This document shows positions 50,373 to 59,473 of a DNA stretch of 59,529 bases, piece by piece. Numbering within the stretch: the stretch's first letter is position 1; each line of letters opens with the position of its first letter. This DNA comes from Bacteroidota bacterium (GTDB taxonomy: Bacteria; Bacteroidota; Bacteroidia; Bacteroidales; WCHB1-69): the NCBI GenBank assembly GCA_023392945.1, contig JAEWNB010000061.1, positions 1-59,529 on the forward strand, read 5' to 3'. The notes under the pieces were generated by a model. The model did no database searches. It was not told the origin of the DNA and saw only the letters and a program-made list of their open reading frames with translations. Made by a program: the position numbers and the translations under genes.

Positions 50373-52523
50373 ATGAAGCGCTATTACTGTTGTAAGTTAT
50401 TTTTTGTTTTAATTTTCGTTTTATGTTTTGCAAATTTTCTCGCAGCACAAGAAGTTTTAATAGATCTTCCAAATAATATTCAGCTTTTAAAAGAATCAAA
50501 AAATGTTCACGTTAAATCTGCAACAACTAATGCTGAACCCGTTAAACTACCTTTTATTGATGATTTTTCTGATTATAATCTATATCCTAATCCCCTGTTA
50601 TGGGAAGATAAGCAAGGTTTTGTCAATTCCACTTTTCCTATTAATCCACCCTCAATCGGTGTGGTTACATTAGATGCCCTTGATGAGTTCGGGAAAATTT
50701 ATAGCCATGCTTCAGAGTCGCCTTTTCCTGCTGACACTCTTACTTCACATGCCATAAGACTGGATTCAGTTTTTAACCCAAATAGACCAGTTGGGATACA
50801 AGATTCGGTTTATTTTAGTTTTTATTATCAACCGGGAGGTGGAACCTTTTCTCATCCTTATCTTGAATGGGAAAGAATTGGAAATAGACCGGATAACGAA
50901 GATAAACTGATTCTTGAATTCGGATATGCAACCGGAGATACTATTTTTACCGGTTATTCTTATGCTGAATATACTCTAGGTGAAGGAGAATCATATGTGA
51001 TAGGAGATTCTCTTGAAAACCCTTTTATTCTTGGAACTTATTATATTTTTGAATCAAATGCTTTCCCCGGTCAGACCATATTATTACCTTTTGATTCACT
51101 TTTCGGTCCTGAAAAAATTTGGAGTGAGGTTTGGTCATCCAATGGCTGTAAACTGGATGATTGGCTGGATGCAGATTCTTTAAGGTTGACCTATTTTAAA
51201 CAGGTGCTTGTCCCAATTACGGATCCTATATATTTTCGTAATAATTTTCAGTTCAGATTCCGAAATTATGCCAGTCTTGAGCCAAACGGAGTTGCCGGTT
51301 GGGCAAGTAATGTTGACCAATGGCACATTGATTATATTATTCTTAATATTAACAGAACTAAAGATGATATCTATCCCAATGATATTTCTTTTGTCCTTCC
51401 TACTACTACTTTTCTTAATAAATATTATTCAATGCCTTGGAATCAATTTCAAGCATCCGATATGAAAAGTGCTTTTAATAATCAACTTGCAAATATTTCA
51501 AATACAACTAAAAATACAAGCTATTCTTATCATGTTGAAAAAAACGGAAGCCAGACAGTTGGAAATTATGTAAGCAATAATGAAAATGCATATTCTTATT
51601 ACCCAAATGGTTTCCATACCTATCCTATGCATGCCAATCCCTCTGTAAACTTTGCAATTTCGTATGATAATCAGGATAGTGCAACTTTCTTGGTGACTCA
51701 TATTTTTCAAGTTGTAGGAGGAACCGGTGATGCACGTCATCAAAATGACACCTCTTTTTTTGAACAGAAATTTTATAATTATTATGCGTATGATGACGGA
51801 ACTGCTGAGGCAGGCTATTCTCTCCTCTCCACTATGGCTTCTCCTGAAGCTTCATTTGCTGTAAAATTTACATTGGCTCAGCCCGATACATTGCGTTGTG
51901 TAAGAATGTGGTTTAACAGTGTTCTTGAAAATGCCAATTTTGATAATTTTACACTGAAAGTATGGGATGATGATGACGGTTTCCCCGGAAATGAATTATA
52001 TTCTTCTGAATCACTGCTCCCTTCTCAAAGCTCTGATTTTCTTGATTTTGTGAGTTATTTTTTGGAAGAACCTTTGTTTGTTTCAGGTACTTTTTATGTT
52101 GGCTTTTATCAAAATCACGATACACAACTTAATATTGGATTTGACCAGAATAGTGATGCTCGAGGAAACTTTTTTTATAAAACTGCTGATGAATGGGTTG
52201 AATCTTTCTTTAAAGGAGCTCCTATGATTAGACCGGTATTGGGTAAATATTTTAATCCGGTATCTGTTCCAAATATCTCTCCGCTAACTTTTTCGGCTTT
52301 TCCTAATCCAACTTCTCATTATGTTACCATTAAACTAAGTGATGATAGCTATAATTTTGATAAAGTCATTATATACGATATGTATGGAAAACTTTTGAAA
52401 ACCTATTCATGTACCCAAAATACCAATGTCATTGATTTATCTTCTTTTGCACCTGGTATCTATGTTTTGCAATTAGTTAGTGAAAGTAAAATTTTGGGTA
52501 TTTCAAAAATTGTCAAACTATAA
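50373..52523 (+). CDS. T9SS type-A sorting-domain secreted protein
   Basis: This 716-residue protein has a signal peptide (MKRYYCCKLFFVLIFVLCFA, then AQ) and a C-terminal type IX sorting domain of about 80 residues. That domain is FSAFPNPTSHYVTIKLSDDS, VIIYDMYGKLLKTYS and FAPGIYVLQLVSESK. The middle contains a jellyroll-like segment (EWERIGNRPDNEDKLILEFG, HIDYIILNINRTK) that may be a carbohydrate- or MAM-like fold, but no active site is recognised. It follows the PASTA gene by 66 bases and precedes rlmB by 15. Probably surface-exposed; substrate unknown. Confidence 0.88.
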   Translation: MKRYYCCKLFFVLIFVLCFANFLAAQEVLIDLPNNIQLLKESKNVHVKSATTNAEPVKLPFIDDFSDYNLYPNPLLWEDKQGFVNSTFPINPPSIGVVTLDALDEFGKIYSHASESPFPADTLTSHAIRLDSVFNPNRPVGIQDSVYFSFYYQPGGGTFSHPYLEWERIGNRPDNEDKLILEFGYATGDTIFTGYSYAEYTLGEGESYVIGDSLENPFILGTYYIFESNAFPGQTILLPFDSLFGPEKIWSEVWSSNGCKLDDWLDADSLRLTYFKQVLVPITDPIYFRNNFQFRFRNYASLEPNGVAGWASNVDQWHIDYIILNINRTKDDIYPNDISFVLPTTTFLNKYYSMPWNQFQASDMKSAFNNQLANISNTTKNTSYSYHVEKNGSQTVGNYVSNNENAYSYYPNGFHTYPMHANPSVNFAISYDNQDSATFLVTHIFQVVGGTGDARHQNDTSFFEQKFYNYYAYDDGTAEAGYSLLSTMASPEASFAVKFTLAQPDTLRCVRMWFNSVLENANFDNFTLKVWDDDDGFPGNELYSSESLLPSQSSDFLDFVSYFLEEPLFVSGTFYVGFYQNHDTQLNIGFDQNSDARGNFFYKTADEWVESFFKGAPMIRPVLGKYFNPVSVPNISPLTFSAFPNPTSHYVTIKLSDDSYNFDKVIIYDMYGKLLKTYSCTQNTNVIDLSSFAPGIYVLQLVSESKILGISKIVKL

Positions 52524-52538
52524 TTTTCCCCATTTTTT

Positions 52539-53288
52539 ATGCATCAGGATAATATTATATATGGACTAAGACCTCTGTTGGAAGCCATTAAAAGTGATAA
52601 AACTATCGACAAAGTATTATTTCAAAAAGGGCTAAAAGGAGATCTTTTTAAGGAGCTTTTTTATCTTGTTCGCCAAAATGGAATTCCTTTTCAATATGTG
52701 CCGGTTGAAAAAATAAATAAATTTACACATGCCAACCATCAGGGTGTTGTTGCCTTTATTTCAGCAATTGAGTATCAGGATATTTTTTCTATTTTGCCTT
52801 CCATATTTGAAAAGGGAAAGGTTCCTTTTCTTCTTATTTTGGACAAAATTACTGATGTCCGTAATATTGGAGCAATTGCCCGTTCGGCGGAATGTGCTGC
52901 AGTTGACGCCATAATATTGCCCCTAAAAGGAGGTGCTCAACTCAATGAAGATGCTGTTAAAAGTTCAGCCGGAGCCTTGCATTCTATCCCGGTTTGCCGT
53001 CATTCTAATTTAGTCGAAATTATACAATTCCTTCAAGATTCTGGAGTTGAGGTTGTGGCCGTAACAGAAAAGGCAAAACATTACTATTTTGAAAAAGATT
53101 TCACCAAACCACTTTGTTTGATTATGGGGAATGAGTATGAGGGTATTGCTTGGGATTATCAAAGAATATGTAATGATGCTGTAAACATACCTATGCTTGG
53201 TACTATTGAATCACTAAATGTATCTGTTGCAACAGGTATTGTGCTCTTTGAAGTGGCCAAACAAAGACTAAATGATATTGGTGTTTAG
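52539..53288 (+). CDS. rlmB: 23S rRNA (guanosine2251-2'-O)-methyltransferase RlmB (TrmH family)
   Basis: This SPOUT-fold RNA ribose methyltransferase has 249 residues. The N-terminal L30e-like part begins IIYGLRPLLEAIKSDKTIDK. The three SpoU motifs are DKITDVRNIGAIARSAECAA, LIMGNEYEGI and IPMLGTIESLNVSVATGIVL. The gene may be co-transcribed with the neighbouring phosphoesterase and miaA genes, all RNA- or housekeeping-related. RlmB is the best match, though other TrmH-family 2'-O-methyltransferases are similar. Confidence 0.9.
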   Translation: MHQDNIIYGLRPLLEAIKSDKTIDKVLFQKGLKGDLFKELFYLVRQNGIPFQYVPVEKINKFTHANHQGVVAFISAIEYQDIFSILPSIFEKGKVPFLLILDKITDVRNIGAIARSAECAAVDAIILPLKGGAQLNEDAVKSSAGALHSIPVCRHSNLVEIIQFLQDSGVEVVAVTEKAKHYYFEKDFTKPLCLIMGNEYEGIAWDYQRICNDAVNIPMLGTIESLNVSVATGIVLFEVAKQRLNDIGV

Positions 53289-53315
53289 TTTTTCTTTTAT
53301 GTAAGATTTTTAATT

Positions 53316-53804
53316 ATGACAATCGGCATACTTTCCGACACACATGGTTACCTCCATCCTAATATTTTCTCTTTCTTTGAAAAATGTGATGAAATATGGC
53401 ATGCCGGTGATATCGGAAATAGCGAAATTCTTGATCAACTGGAATTAATTGCTCCTGTTAAAGCAGTTTTTGGAAATTGTGATGACTGGTCAGTCAGAAG
53501 TCAGATTCCCGAATTTATGGTTTTTCCTTGTCAGGAACATAAAATTGCTTTAATGCATATCGTGGGTTCTCCCGGATTCTATTATTCTAAATCAATTGAA
53601 ATTATTAAAAAGGAGAAACCTACTGTTTTTATTGCAGGTCATTCTCATATTCTTAAAGTGATGAATGATACAAAAAATAATTTGCTTTTTATTAATCCGG
53701 GATCAGCAGGAAGATACGGCATTCATAACAGGTTAACTTTTCTTCGATTTAAGATTAGCGGGAAAATAATTAGTGATCTTGAAATTTATGATGAACCAAA
53801 ATAA
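53316..53804 (+). CDS. YfcE/MJ0936-type metallophosphoesterase
   Basis: This is a 162-residue calcineurin-like phosphodiesterase. The two-metal site is complete: D8 and H10 in LSDTHG, D32 in HAGDIGN, N54 in FGNCDDW, H81 (MHIVG), and H109/H111 in AGHSHI. The size and motif order match the YfcE family, which hydrolyses phosphodiesters in vitro; the natural substrate is not known. It overlaps or nearly touches the miaA gene downstream, so they are cotranscribed. Confidence 0.9.
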   Translation: MTIGILSDTHGYLHPNIFSFFEKCDEIWHAGDIGNSEILDQLELIAPVKAVFGNCDDWSVRSQIPEFMVFPCQEHKIALMHIVGSPGFYYSKSIEIIKKEKPTVFIAGHSHILKVMNDTKNNLLFINPGSAGRYGIHNRLTFLRFKISGKIISDLEIYDEPK

Positions 53805-53814
53805 TAGTAAAATA

Positions 53815-54738
53815 ATGATTCATGATATTATTACTATTCTAGGCCCAACTGCTACTGGAAAAACTCGGTTGGCTGCTCTTTTGGCAAAAGAATTAAAAGC
53901 TGAAATTGTCAGTGCCGATTCCCGTCAGGTTTATCGTGATATGAATATTGGAACAGGAAAAGATCTTGACGACTACAGAATAGGAAATATAACGATTCCT
54001 TACCATCTGATTGATATTGTAAATCCGGGATTGGAATACAATATTTTTCTATATCAACAGGATGCGGTTAAGGCTATTAATTATATCCAATCTAAAAAAA
54101 AACAGGTAATTCTTTGTGGGGGTAGTGGAATGTATATTGAAGCTTTGTTGAAAGGTTACAAACTCTTTCCTGTTCCTGAAAATCAATTACTTAGAAAAGA
54201 AGTTGAGCAAAAATCCGAAGAAGAATTAATAAGTTTACTTACCTCTTTTCGTACTATTCATAACGTTACTGATACTTGCGAACATTCTAGATTGCTCCGA
54301 GCTATCGAAATAGAATATTATTATCGCGAACATCCTGAATTAAGTGAGTTTGCCAAACCGATACCATCGCTAATTTTTGGATTAAAAGGAGACAGAGATT
54401 TAATCAGAAATAAAATTACTTTACGCCTTAAGCATCGTTTAGAAAATGGGATGATTGAAGAAGTGGACAATTTGATAAAAAGAGGTGTTAATCCCAATTT
54501 ACTAATAAGATATGGCCTTGAATATAAATTTATCACCCTGTTTTTACTCAAAGAAATAGATTATAATACTTTATTTAAACAACTTAATACTGCAATTCAT
54601 CAATTTTCGAAAAGGCAGATGACCTGGTTCCGAAAAATGGAACGCAATGGTTTTAAAATTAATTGGATAGATATTTCTCTTGATGAGGAAGAAAAAATTA
54701 GATTAATCAAAGACTTTCTGAGAATTCAGAATCCCTAG
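53815..54738 (+). CDS. miaA: tRNA dimethylallyltransferase MiaA
   Basis: MiaA adds the isopentenyl group to A37 of tRNAs that read UNN codons. The 307 residues from this start have the P-loop GPTATGKT (10-17), SADSRQVYRDMNIGTGKD, the conserved YHLIDIVNP, CGGSGMYIEALLKGY and FSKRQMTWFRKM near the end. I use the ATG 53815, after the phosphoesterase stop at 53804. ATGs at 53788 and 53791 overlap that gene. The stop codon shares CTAG with the stop of the convergent barrel gene. Identification is secure; the dimethylallyl donor links functionally to dxs in this window. Confidence 0.94.
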   Translation: MIHDIITILGPTATGKTRLAALLAKELKAEIVSADSRQVYRDMNIGTGKDLDDYRIGNITIPYHLIDIVNPGLEYNIFLYQQDAVKAINYIQSKKKQVILCGGSGMYIEALLKGYKLFPVPENQLLRKEVEQKSEEELISLLTSFRTIHNVTDTCEHSRLLRAIEIEYYYREHPELSEFAKPIPSLIFGLKGDRDLIRNKITLRLKHRLENGMIEEVDNLIKRGVNPNLLIRYGLEYKFITLFLLKEIDYNTLFKQLNTAIHQFSKRQMTWFRKMERNGFKINWIDISLDEEEKIRLIKDFLRIQNP

Positions 54739-56174
54739 AATCTGAAACCGAAAGTGGCAAAGACTTTGTGATTAATATAGGTGTTGTTGGAAGCTTCTAC
54801 TAATTCAGGATTGTATAACCAATAGTTTTCAGTTGAATATTTGAAAACATAGGCTAAATCAAAGAAGAAAGATTTAGTTCTTATGCCAAATCCCAAAGAT
54901 CCCAAATGTGAAGTGCCGGTGTTGATTTCATTCTTGTAAGGAGAACTCTTGAAATTGTATCCAAGTCGAATTAAGAAATTTTCCGATAAATAGACTTCTG
55001 TACCGACACGAACAATATTTGATATTCCATATTTTTCCTGAATATTTTTGTTTTCATCTGAAAAGGAATAATCATTGGCATACATGTAGGCCATTCCGTA
55101 ATCTACAAATTCATATTCTGCGCTAATAAAAGCACGCTTGTTGATAAAAAAAGCAAGACTTCCGATTGCACGGAGAGGAGTGGTAAGTTTGTAGTTATAC
55201 TGATTTTCGTATGAAGCCGAATATTCTTCTCCTGCATCACTATAAGAGGTTATTTCTCTATAAAATTTATCTGAAATACTGTTAAAATAAGTTGGAGTGT
55301 GAAAAGCTGCGCCAATTCTCATGAATTTGAAAGGTTGGTATAAAATGCCTAGTTTTAAGTTAATGCCAGTTCCTTTTACAATAAGTTCGTCATCTATTGT
55401 ATAAGAATCCATTCCACCTACTGTCATCTCTTCATCAATTTCTTCGTAACTGGAAATTTCCTTATAATGTAAAAATGGTATTCCCATTGTTGCCCCAATA
55501 AATATACGATCATCATAATTTCCTCCAACAGAAAAAGACATTTCATCTATTCCACCACTTGTTTTGGTATATTTACTTTGAGCTAGATTTGATCCGCTGA
55601 AGGGAGAATAATAATGGTTGTCGTCACCTGGTAAAGTGTCTATTAACCAAGTTTCCCAAGCTACAAGATTATCCCCATATAAGTTTTGAAAATTTGTTGA
55701 ATTAGCATTGTTGACAAATGCATCAGTCATTGAACTCCCTATTGAGGTTCCTTCTACAAGGCTGGTATTATTAAAATCAGTATTTCTATTATATCCAAAT
55801 CCAAATTGAATTGCATTCCATTTGGAGTTTGGAATTTCATTAGTTTTAAAGATCATTCCTAAATTGGTAATACTATAGTTTGATGAAATATATCGTGACT
55901 CAGTATTGAAATAGTTTGCTTTGCTGTTAAAAACAGAAATTACAATAGGAGTAAAAGAAATTTCATTTTTTTTAAAAACACCAATAGATGCAGGGTTAGT
56001 GCTTAATGCTGAAAAGTCAGCTCCAACTGCTCCAAAAGCACCCCCGGCTCCCATAAAGCGCGCTGTTCCTTCCCAATTATTTTGAGAAAATCTGAATGCA
56101 TCAATGTCATTTTGAGCATTTATAAATACAATGCAAAAACCAAATACGATACTCAAAAACAATTTCTTTTTCAT
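54735..56174 (-). CDS. OmpP1/FadL/TodX-type outer-membrane transport protein
   Basis: This 479-residue barrel has a signal peptide (MKKKLFLSIVFGFCIVFINA). The mature region starts FRFSQNNWEGTARFMGAGGA and continues VGADFSALSTNPASIGVFKK, the N-terminal hatch signature of the FadL-type family in Bacteroidota. Repeated amphipathic strands follow, and the end is HKVFATFGFRF with a terminal aromatic. It probably moves hydrophobic molecules across the outer membrane; the substrate is unknown. It follows the Tyr-rich lipoprotein gene by 39 bases in the same direction, so both may be one unit. Confidence 0.87.
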   Translation of the reverse strand: MKKKLFLSIVFGFCIVFINAQNDIDAFRFSQNNWEGTARFMGAGGAFGAVGADFSALSTNPASIGVFKKNEISFTPIVISVFNSKANYFNTESRYISSNYSITNLGMIFKTNEIPNSKWNAIQFGFGYNRNTDFNNTSLVEGTSIGSSMTDAFVNNANSTNFQNLYGDNLVAWETWLIDTLPGDDNHYYSPFSGSNLAQSKYTKTSGGIDEMSFSVGGNYDDRIFIGATMGIPFLHYKEISSYEEIDEEMTVGGMDSYTIDDELIVKGTGINLKLGILYQPFKFMRIGAAFHTPTYFNSISDKFYREITSYSDAGEEYSASYENQYNYKLTTPLRAIGSLAFFINKRAFISAEYEFVDYGMAYMYANDYSFSDENKNIQEKYGISNIVRVGTEVYLSENFLIRLGYNFKSSPYKNEINTGTSHLGSLGFGIRTKSFFFDLAYVFKYSTENYWLYNPELVEASNNTYINHKVFATFGFRF

Positions 56175-56213
56175 AATTATTTTATTTTAATGAGAAAAAA
56201 CTATTAAATGGAA

Positions 56214-57839
56214 TTAACGTCTGTTTGAACTACTGCTAGGAGAAGAGGAACCTCTGCTACTGCCAGAAGAAGATGAGCTGCTTGGAGAAGAATAGGATCT
56301 GCCTGAGGAGCTACTAGGTGATGAGTAAGATCTGCCGGAAGAACTACTTGGAGAAGAGTAGGATCTGCTTGAGGGACTACTTGGTGATGAGTAAGACCTG
56401 CCGGAAGAGTTACTTGGAGATGAGTAAGACCTGCCGGAACTTGAATTAGGCGTTGAATAAGTTCTCCCACTTGGATTATCAGTTTTTTTGTAAGTTGGAG
56501 TTGTTCTGGAATTAGACGGTCTATATTGGTTATTATAAGGATTAGGATTATTAGGGGGAGTGTTTCTGTATTGATTATTATTTGTTCCGGAATTAGGGTT
56601 TTGTTTAGGATTGTTTTGGGGAGTATTATAATAGGTAGGTCTTGTTGTATTAGTATTAGCAGGTCTTGTCGTAGTAGTATTAGCAGGTCTTGTCGTAGTG
56701 GTGTTAGCAGGTCTTGTTGTATTAGTATTAGCAGGTCTTGTCGTAGTGGTGTTAGCAGGTCTTGTTGTATTAGTATTAGCAGGTCTTGTCGTAGTGGTGT
56801 TAGCTGGGTTGGTAGTTGTTTTGGCTTCAGGAGTTGAGGGAACCGTATTGTAAGTTTTTGAATTTGTAGAGTTATTATTAGTTACATTGGTTGGAGAAAC
56901 CGGATTTTGTGTTTTGGAGCTGGTAGTATTATTAATAGGTTTATTTGAAGAAACATTGTTGGTGTTATTTGCCGGTTTTTTTATTTCGGAAGCGCTTGTT
57001 GAAGATGTTGCAAGGGCATCATAACGTTGATTGAAACTGGTTGGGGTTACAGAACGAGAAACAGAACCTGAATTATTATTGTTATTTCCATAATCATTGG
57101 GTCTATCACCGCGACCTCCGTGGTTCGCAATTCCATTTGATGAACCAACATTATGCCTGTGTCCATAGAAATAGGAGTGGTTGTTGTCATAATTATTGTG
57201 ATAATATCCTGCATAGTATCCGGTATAATAACCATCATAATATCCCCAATTATAAGCATTCCAGTAATAATTTGGACGATGGCACCCCCATCCCCATCCG
57301 TAGTTAAAACCATAAGAATAATAACCGTAATCATAATAATATGGCCGATACATATATGATGGCCACCACCAGTCATATCCTAAGTATATACTCATACCCC
57401 AGCTTGAGGGATAATAATCATACCAGTACATATTGGTATAGTAAGGATCGTAATATCCCCATCCATCAAAAGAATTTGAATGAAAACGTCGAATACGGGA
57501 GGAATAATAATAGTCATAATAATCATCATAAAAATCGTAGTTATCATCATAATAGTAGTTGTTAGTTACATATGCATTTCCTTCTTCATCATAATAGGTT
57601 TCTGAATTTTCATAAGTTAAAGAAGGATTTGTGGTGTCGTAATAAACGACACTGTTATCATCCATATTTTCATCTTCAGAATATTGAACCTGATTATCAG
57701 GAGTGGCTTCTATTGGTCTTTGATACTGGGCATCATTGGATGATGTGTAAATATCATCATAGTAGGTTAAAGTACCGATGTTGCACGATATCATACTGAT
57801 TGCTAAAATGAAAAGCGGGATTAAAATCTTTTTTTTCAT
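56214..57839 (-). CDS. Tyrosine-rich, repeat-containing lipoprotein
   Basis: This 541-residue protein has a lipobox (SMISC, lipidated C19). Three composition zones follow. About 80-245 is extremely rich in Tyr, Gly, Trp, Asp and Asn (for example YYDYGYYSYGFNYGWGWG). The middle has at least seven 8-residue units of the type TTRPANTN/T (about 345-405). The C-terminus is Ser-rich with 10-residue units like SSGRSYSSPS (about 462-520). No catalytic domain is visible. It begins with a strong AGGAGA Shine-Dalgarno-like sequence 7 to 12 bases before the ATG, unusual in this window. An adhesive or structural surface role is possible but unproven. Confidence 0.8.
   Translation of the reverse strand: MKKKILIPLFILAISMISCNIGTLTYYDDIYTSSNDAQYQRPIEATPDNQVQYSEDENMDDNSVVYYDTTNPSLTYENSETYYDEEGNAYVTNNYYYDDNYDFYDDYYDYYYSSRIRRFHSNSFDGWGYYDPYYTNMYWYDYYPSSWGMSIYLGYDWWWPSYMYRPYYYDYGYYSYGFNYGWGWGCHRPNYYWNAYNWGYYDGYYTGYYAGYYHNNYDNNHSYFYGHRHNVGSSNGIANHGGRGDRPNDYGNNNNNSGSVSRSVTPTSFNQRYDALATSSTSASEIKKPANNTNNVSSNKPINNTTSSKTQNPVSPTNVTNNNSTNSKTYNTVPSTPEAKTTTNPANTTTTRPANTNTTRPANTTTTRPANTNTTRPANTTTTRPANTTTTRPANTNTTRPTYYNTPQNNPKQNPNSGTNNNQYRNTPPNNPNPYNNQYRPSNSRTTPTYKKTDNPSGRTYSTPNSSSGRSYSSPSNSSGRSYSSPSSPSSRSYSSPSSSSGRSYSSPSSSSGRSYSSPSSSSSSGSSRGSSSPSSSSNRR
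56270..56460 (-). repeat. 30-base tandem repeat encoding SSGRSYSSPS units
   Basis: About six imperfect 30-base units lie in the 3' part of the Tyr-rich lipoprotein gene and keep the frame. Boundaries are approximate by eye. Confidence 0.75.
56640..56812 (-). repeat. 24-base tandem repeat encoding TTRPANTN/T units
   Basis: Seven near-identical 24-base units alternate between two variants, giving a partial 48-base higher-order pattern. The reading frame is kept whatever the number of units. Boundaries are approximate. Confidence 0.8.
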
Positions 57840-57877
57840 GGCTTTATCTCCTATATTTTTTGGGTTCTTATTTTTTA

Positions 57878-57885
57878 TATTTTTG
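57878..57885 (+). promoter_or_regulatory. -7 box of proS (TATTTTTG)
   Basis: TATTTTTG (57878-57885) fits the -7 consensus, 56 bases before the proS ATG. TTTG at 57859-57862 could be the -33 element at a short spacing of 15 bases. Confidence 0.45.
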
Positions 57886-57941
57886 CAATTCGAATTAATA
57901 GACTACAAAAATAATCAAAAGTTAATCCTAAACGAAAAATA

Positions 57942-59414
57942 ATGGCAAAAAGTATTACTACACGTGTTGAAAATTACTCTCAATGGTACAATGATATTGT
58001 TAAAAAAGCTGATCTTGCTGAAAATTCTTCAGTTAGAGGTTGTATGGTAATCAAACCCTATGGGTATGCAATTTGGGAAAAAATGCAGTCAGCTATAGAT
58101 AAAATGTTTAAAGATACCGGACATGTAAATGCATATTTTCCTTTGTTTATTCCTAAGTCATTTTTTAGTAAAGAAGCAAGTCATGTTGAAGGTTTTGCAA
58201 AAGAATGTGCCGTTATAACTCATTACCGTCTGAAAAATGATCCTAATGGTGGTGTTATTGTTGATCCGGAAGCTAAACTGGAAGAAGAATTGATTGTCCG
58301 TCCCACTTCCGAAACCATTATTTGGGATAGCTATAAAAACTGGATTCAGTCATACCGTGACCTTCCTCTTTTAATAAACCAATGGGCAAATGTTGTTAGA
58401 TGGGAAATGCGTACTCGTTTGTTTTTGAGAACCGCTGAATTTCTTTGGCAAGAAGGTCATACTGCTCATTCAACAAAGCAAGAGGCAATAGAAGAAGCTG
58501 AAAGAATGCTGAATGTTTATACTGATTTTGCAGAGAATTTTATGGCTATGCCCGTAATCAAGGGTGTTAAGTCTCCTAATGAACGTTTTGCAGGAGCAGA
58601 AGACACCTATTGTATTGAAGCTCTTATGCAGGATGGAAAAGCACTTCAGGCTGGAACTTCACACTTCTTAGGTCAGAATTTTGCAAAAGCATTTGATGTT
58701 AAATTTTTGAATAAGGAGAATCAGCTGGAATATGTCTGGGCTACTTCATGGGGAGTATCCACACGTTTGATTGGGGCTCTTATCATGACACACTCTGATG
58801 ATAACGGATTGGTACTGCCTCCAAAACTTGCACCTATTCAAGTAGTGATTGTTCCTATATACAAGGAAGAAGAACAGTTAAAAATGATCACTGAAAAAAT
58901 TCAGCCTCTGATTGGAAAATTGAAAGCCAGAAATATATCGGTCAAATATGATGATGATGATTCCAAACGCTCAGGATGGAAATTCAATGAATATGAAATG
59001 AAAGGGGTTCCTGTTCGTTTAGTTATTGGACCAAGGGACTTGGAAAATAATCAAGTGGAAGTTGTACGTCGTGATACTTTGCAAAAAATGAATTTTTCTT
59101 TTGATACGCTGGATTTGGAGGTGGAAAAATTGTTAGGCGAAATTCAACAGAACCTTTTCGAAAGATCTTTGCAATTTAGAAAAGAAAATATTCGTAAAGC
59201 AGATTCCTGGGATGAGTTTATCGATATTCTTGATAATAAGGGAGGTTTTGTTTTAGCTCATTGGGATGGAACTGCTGAAACCGAACAGCTTATTAAAGAG
59301 AGCTCAAAAGCCACAATACGTTGCATCCCACTTGACAATCAGCTTGAAGCCGGTAAATGTATTTTAACAGGCAAACCATCTACTCAAAGAGTACTTTTTG
59401 CAAGAGCTTACTAA
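57942..59414 (+). CDS. proS: Prolyl-tRNA synthetase, type 3 (archaeal/eukaryotic-like ProS)
   Basis: This enzyme charges tRNA-Pro. The 490 residues match the short type without the editing insert. They start with the domain YSQWYNDIVKKADLAENSSV, then class II motif 2 (VRPTSETIIW, RWEMRTRLFLRTAEFLWQEG) with HTAHSTKQEAIEEA, then GTSHFLGQNFAKAFDV. The anticodon-binding and C-terminal domains follow (IQVVIVPIYKEEEQ to the end). The family is the usual one in Bacteroidota. It has its own promoter box and is followed by the start of another gene. Identification is secure. Confidence 0.95.
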   Translation: MAKSITTRVENYSQWYNDIVKKADLAENSSVRGCMVIKPYGYAIWEKMQSAIDKMFKDTGHVNAYFPLFIPKSFFSKEASHVEGFAKECAVITHYRLKNDPNGGVIVDPEAKLEEELIVRPTSETIIWDSYKNWIQSYRDLPLLINQWANVVRWEMRTRLFLRTAEFLWQEGHTAHSTKQEAIEEAERMLNVYTDFAENFMAMPVIKGVKSPNERFAGAEDTYCIEALMQDGKALQAGTSHFLGQNFAKAFDVKFLNKENQLEYVWATSWGVSTRLIGALIMTHSDDNGLVLPPKLAPIQVVIVPIYKEEEQLKMITEKIQPLIGKLKARNISVKYDDDDSKRSGWKFNEYEMKGVPVRLVIGPRDLENNQVEVVRRDTLQKMNFSFDTLDLEVEKLLGEIQQNLFERSLQFRKENIRKADSWDEFIDILDNKGGFVLAHWDGTAETEQLIKESSKATIRCIPLDNQLEAGKCILTGKPSTQRVLFARAY

Positions 59415-59473
59415 AGAAAATGATGATTTGAGGCAACTTTTTATTTTATTACTAATTTTATTAAAATTATAAT

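Noticed and set aside
56640..56812. Regular short repeats that could look like a CRISPR array.
   Set aside because: The 24-base units are contiguous without spacers and encode a regular peptide repeat in the lipoprotein frame; no cas genes are near.
57047..57376. Long open frames on other frames over the Tyr-rich gene, also 56526-56837 on the plus strand and 56204-56470 on the minus strand.
   Set aside because: They come from the repetitive, low-complexity codon pattern; the products are monotonous Ile/His/Met or Ser/Arg strings with no signal or motif.
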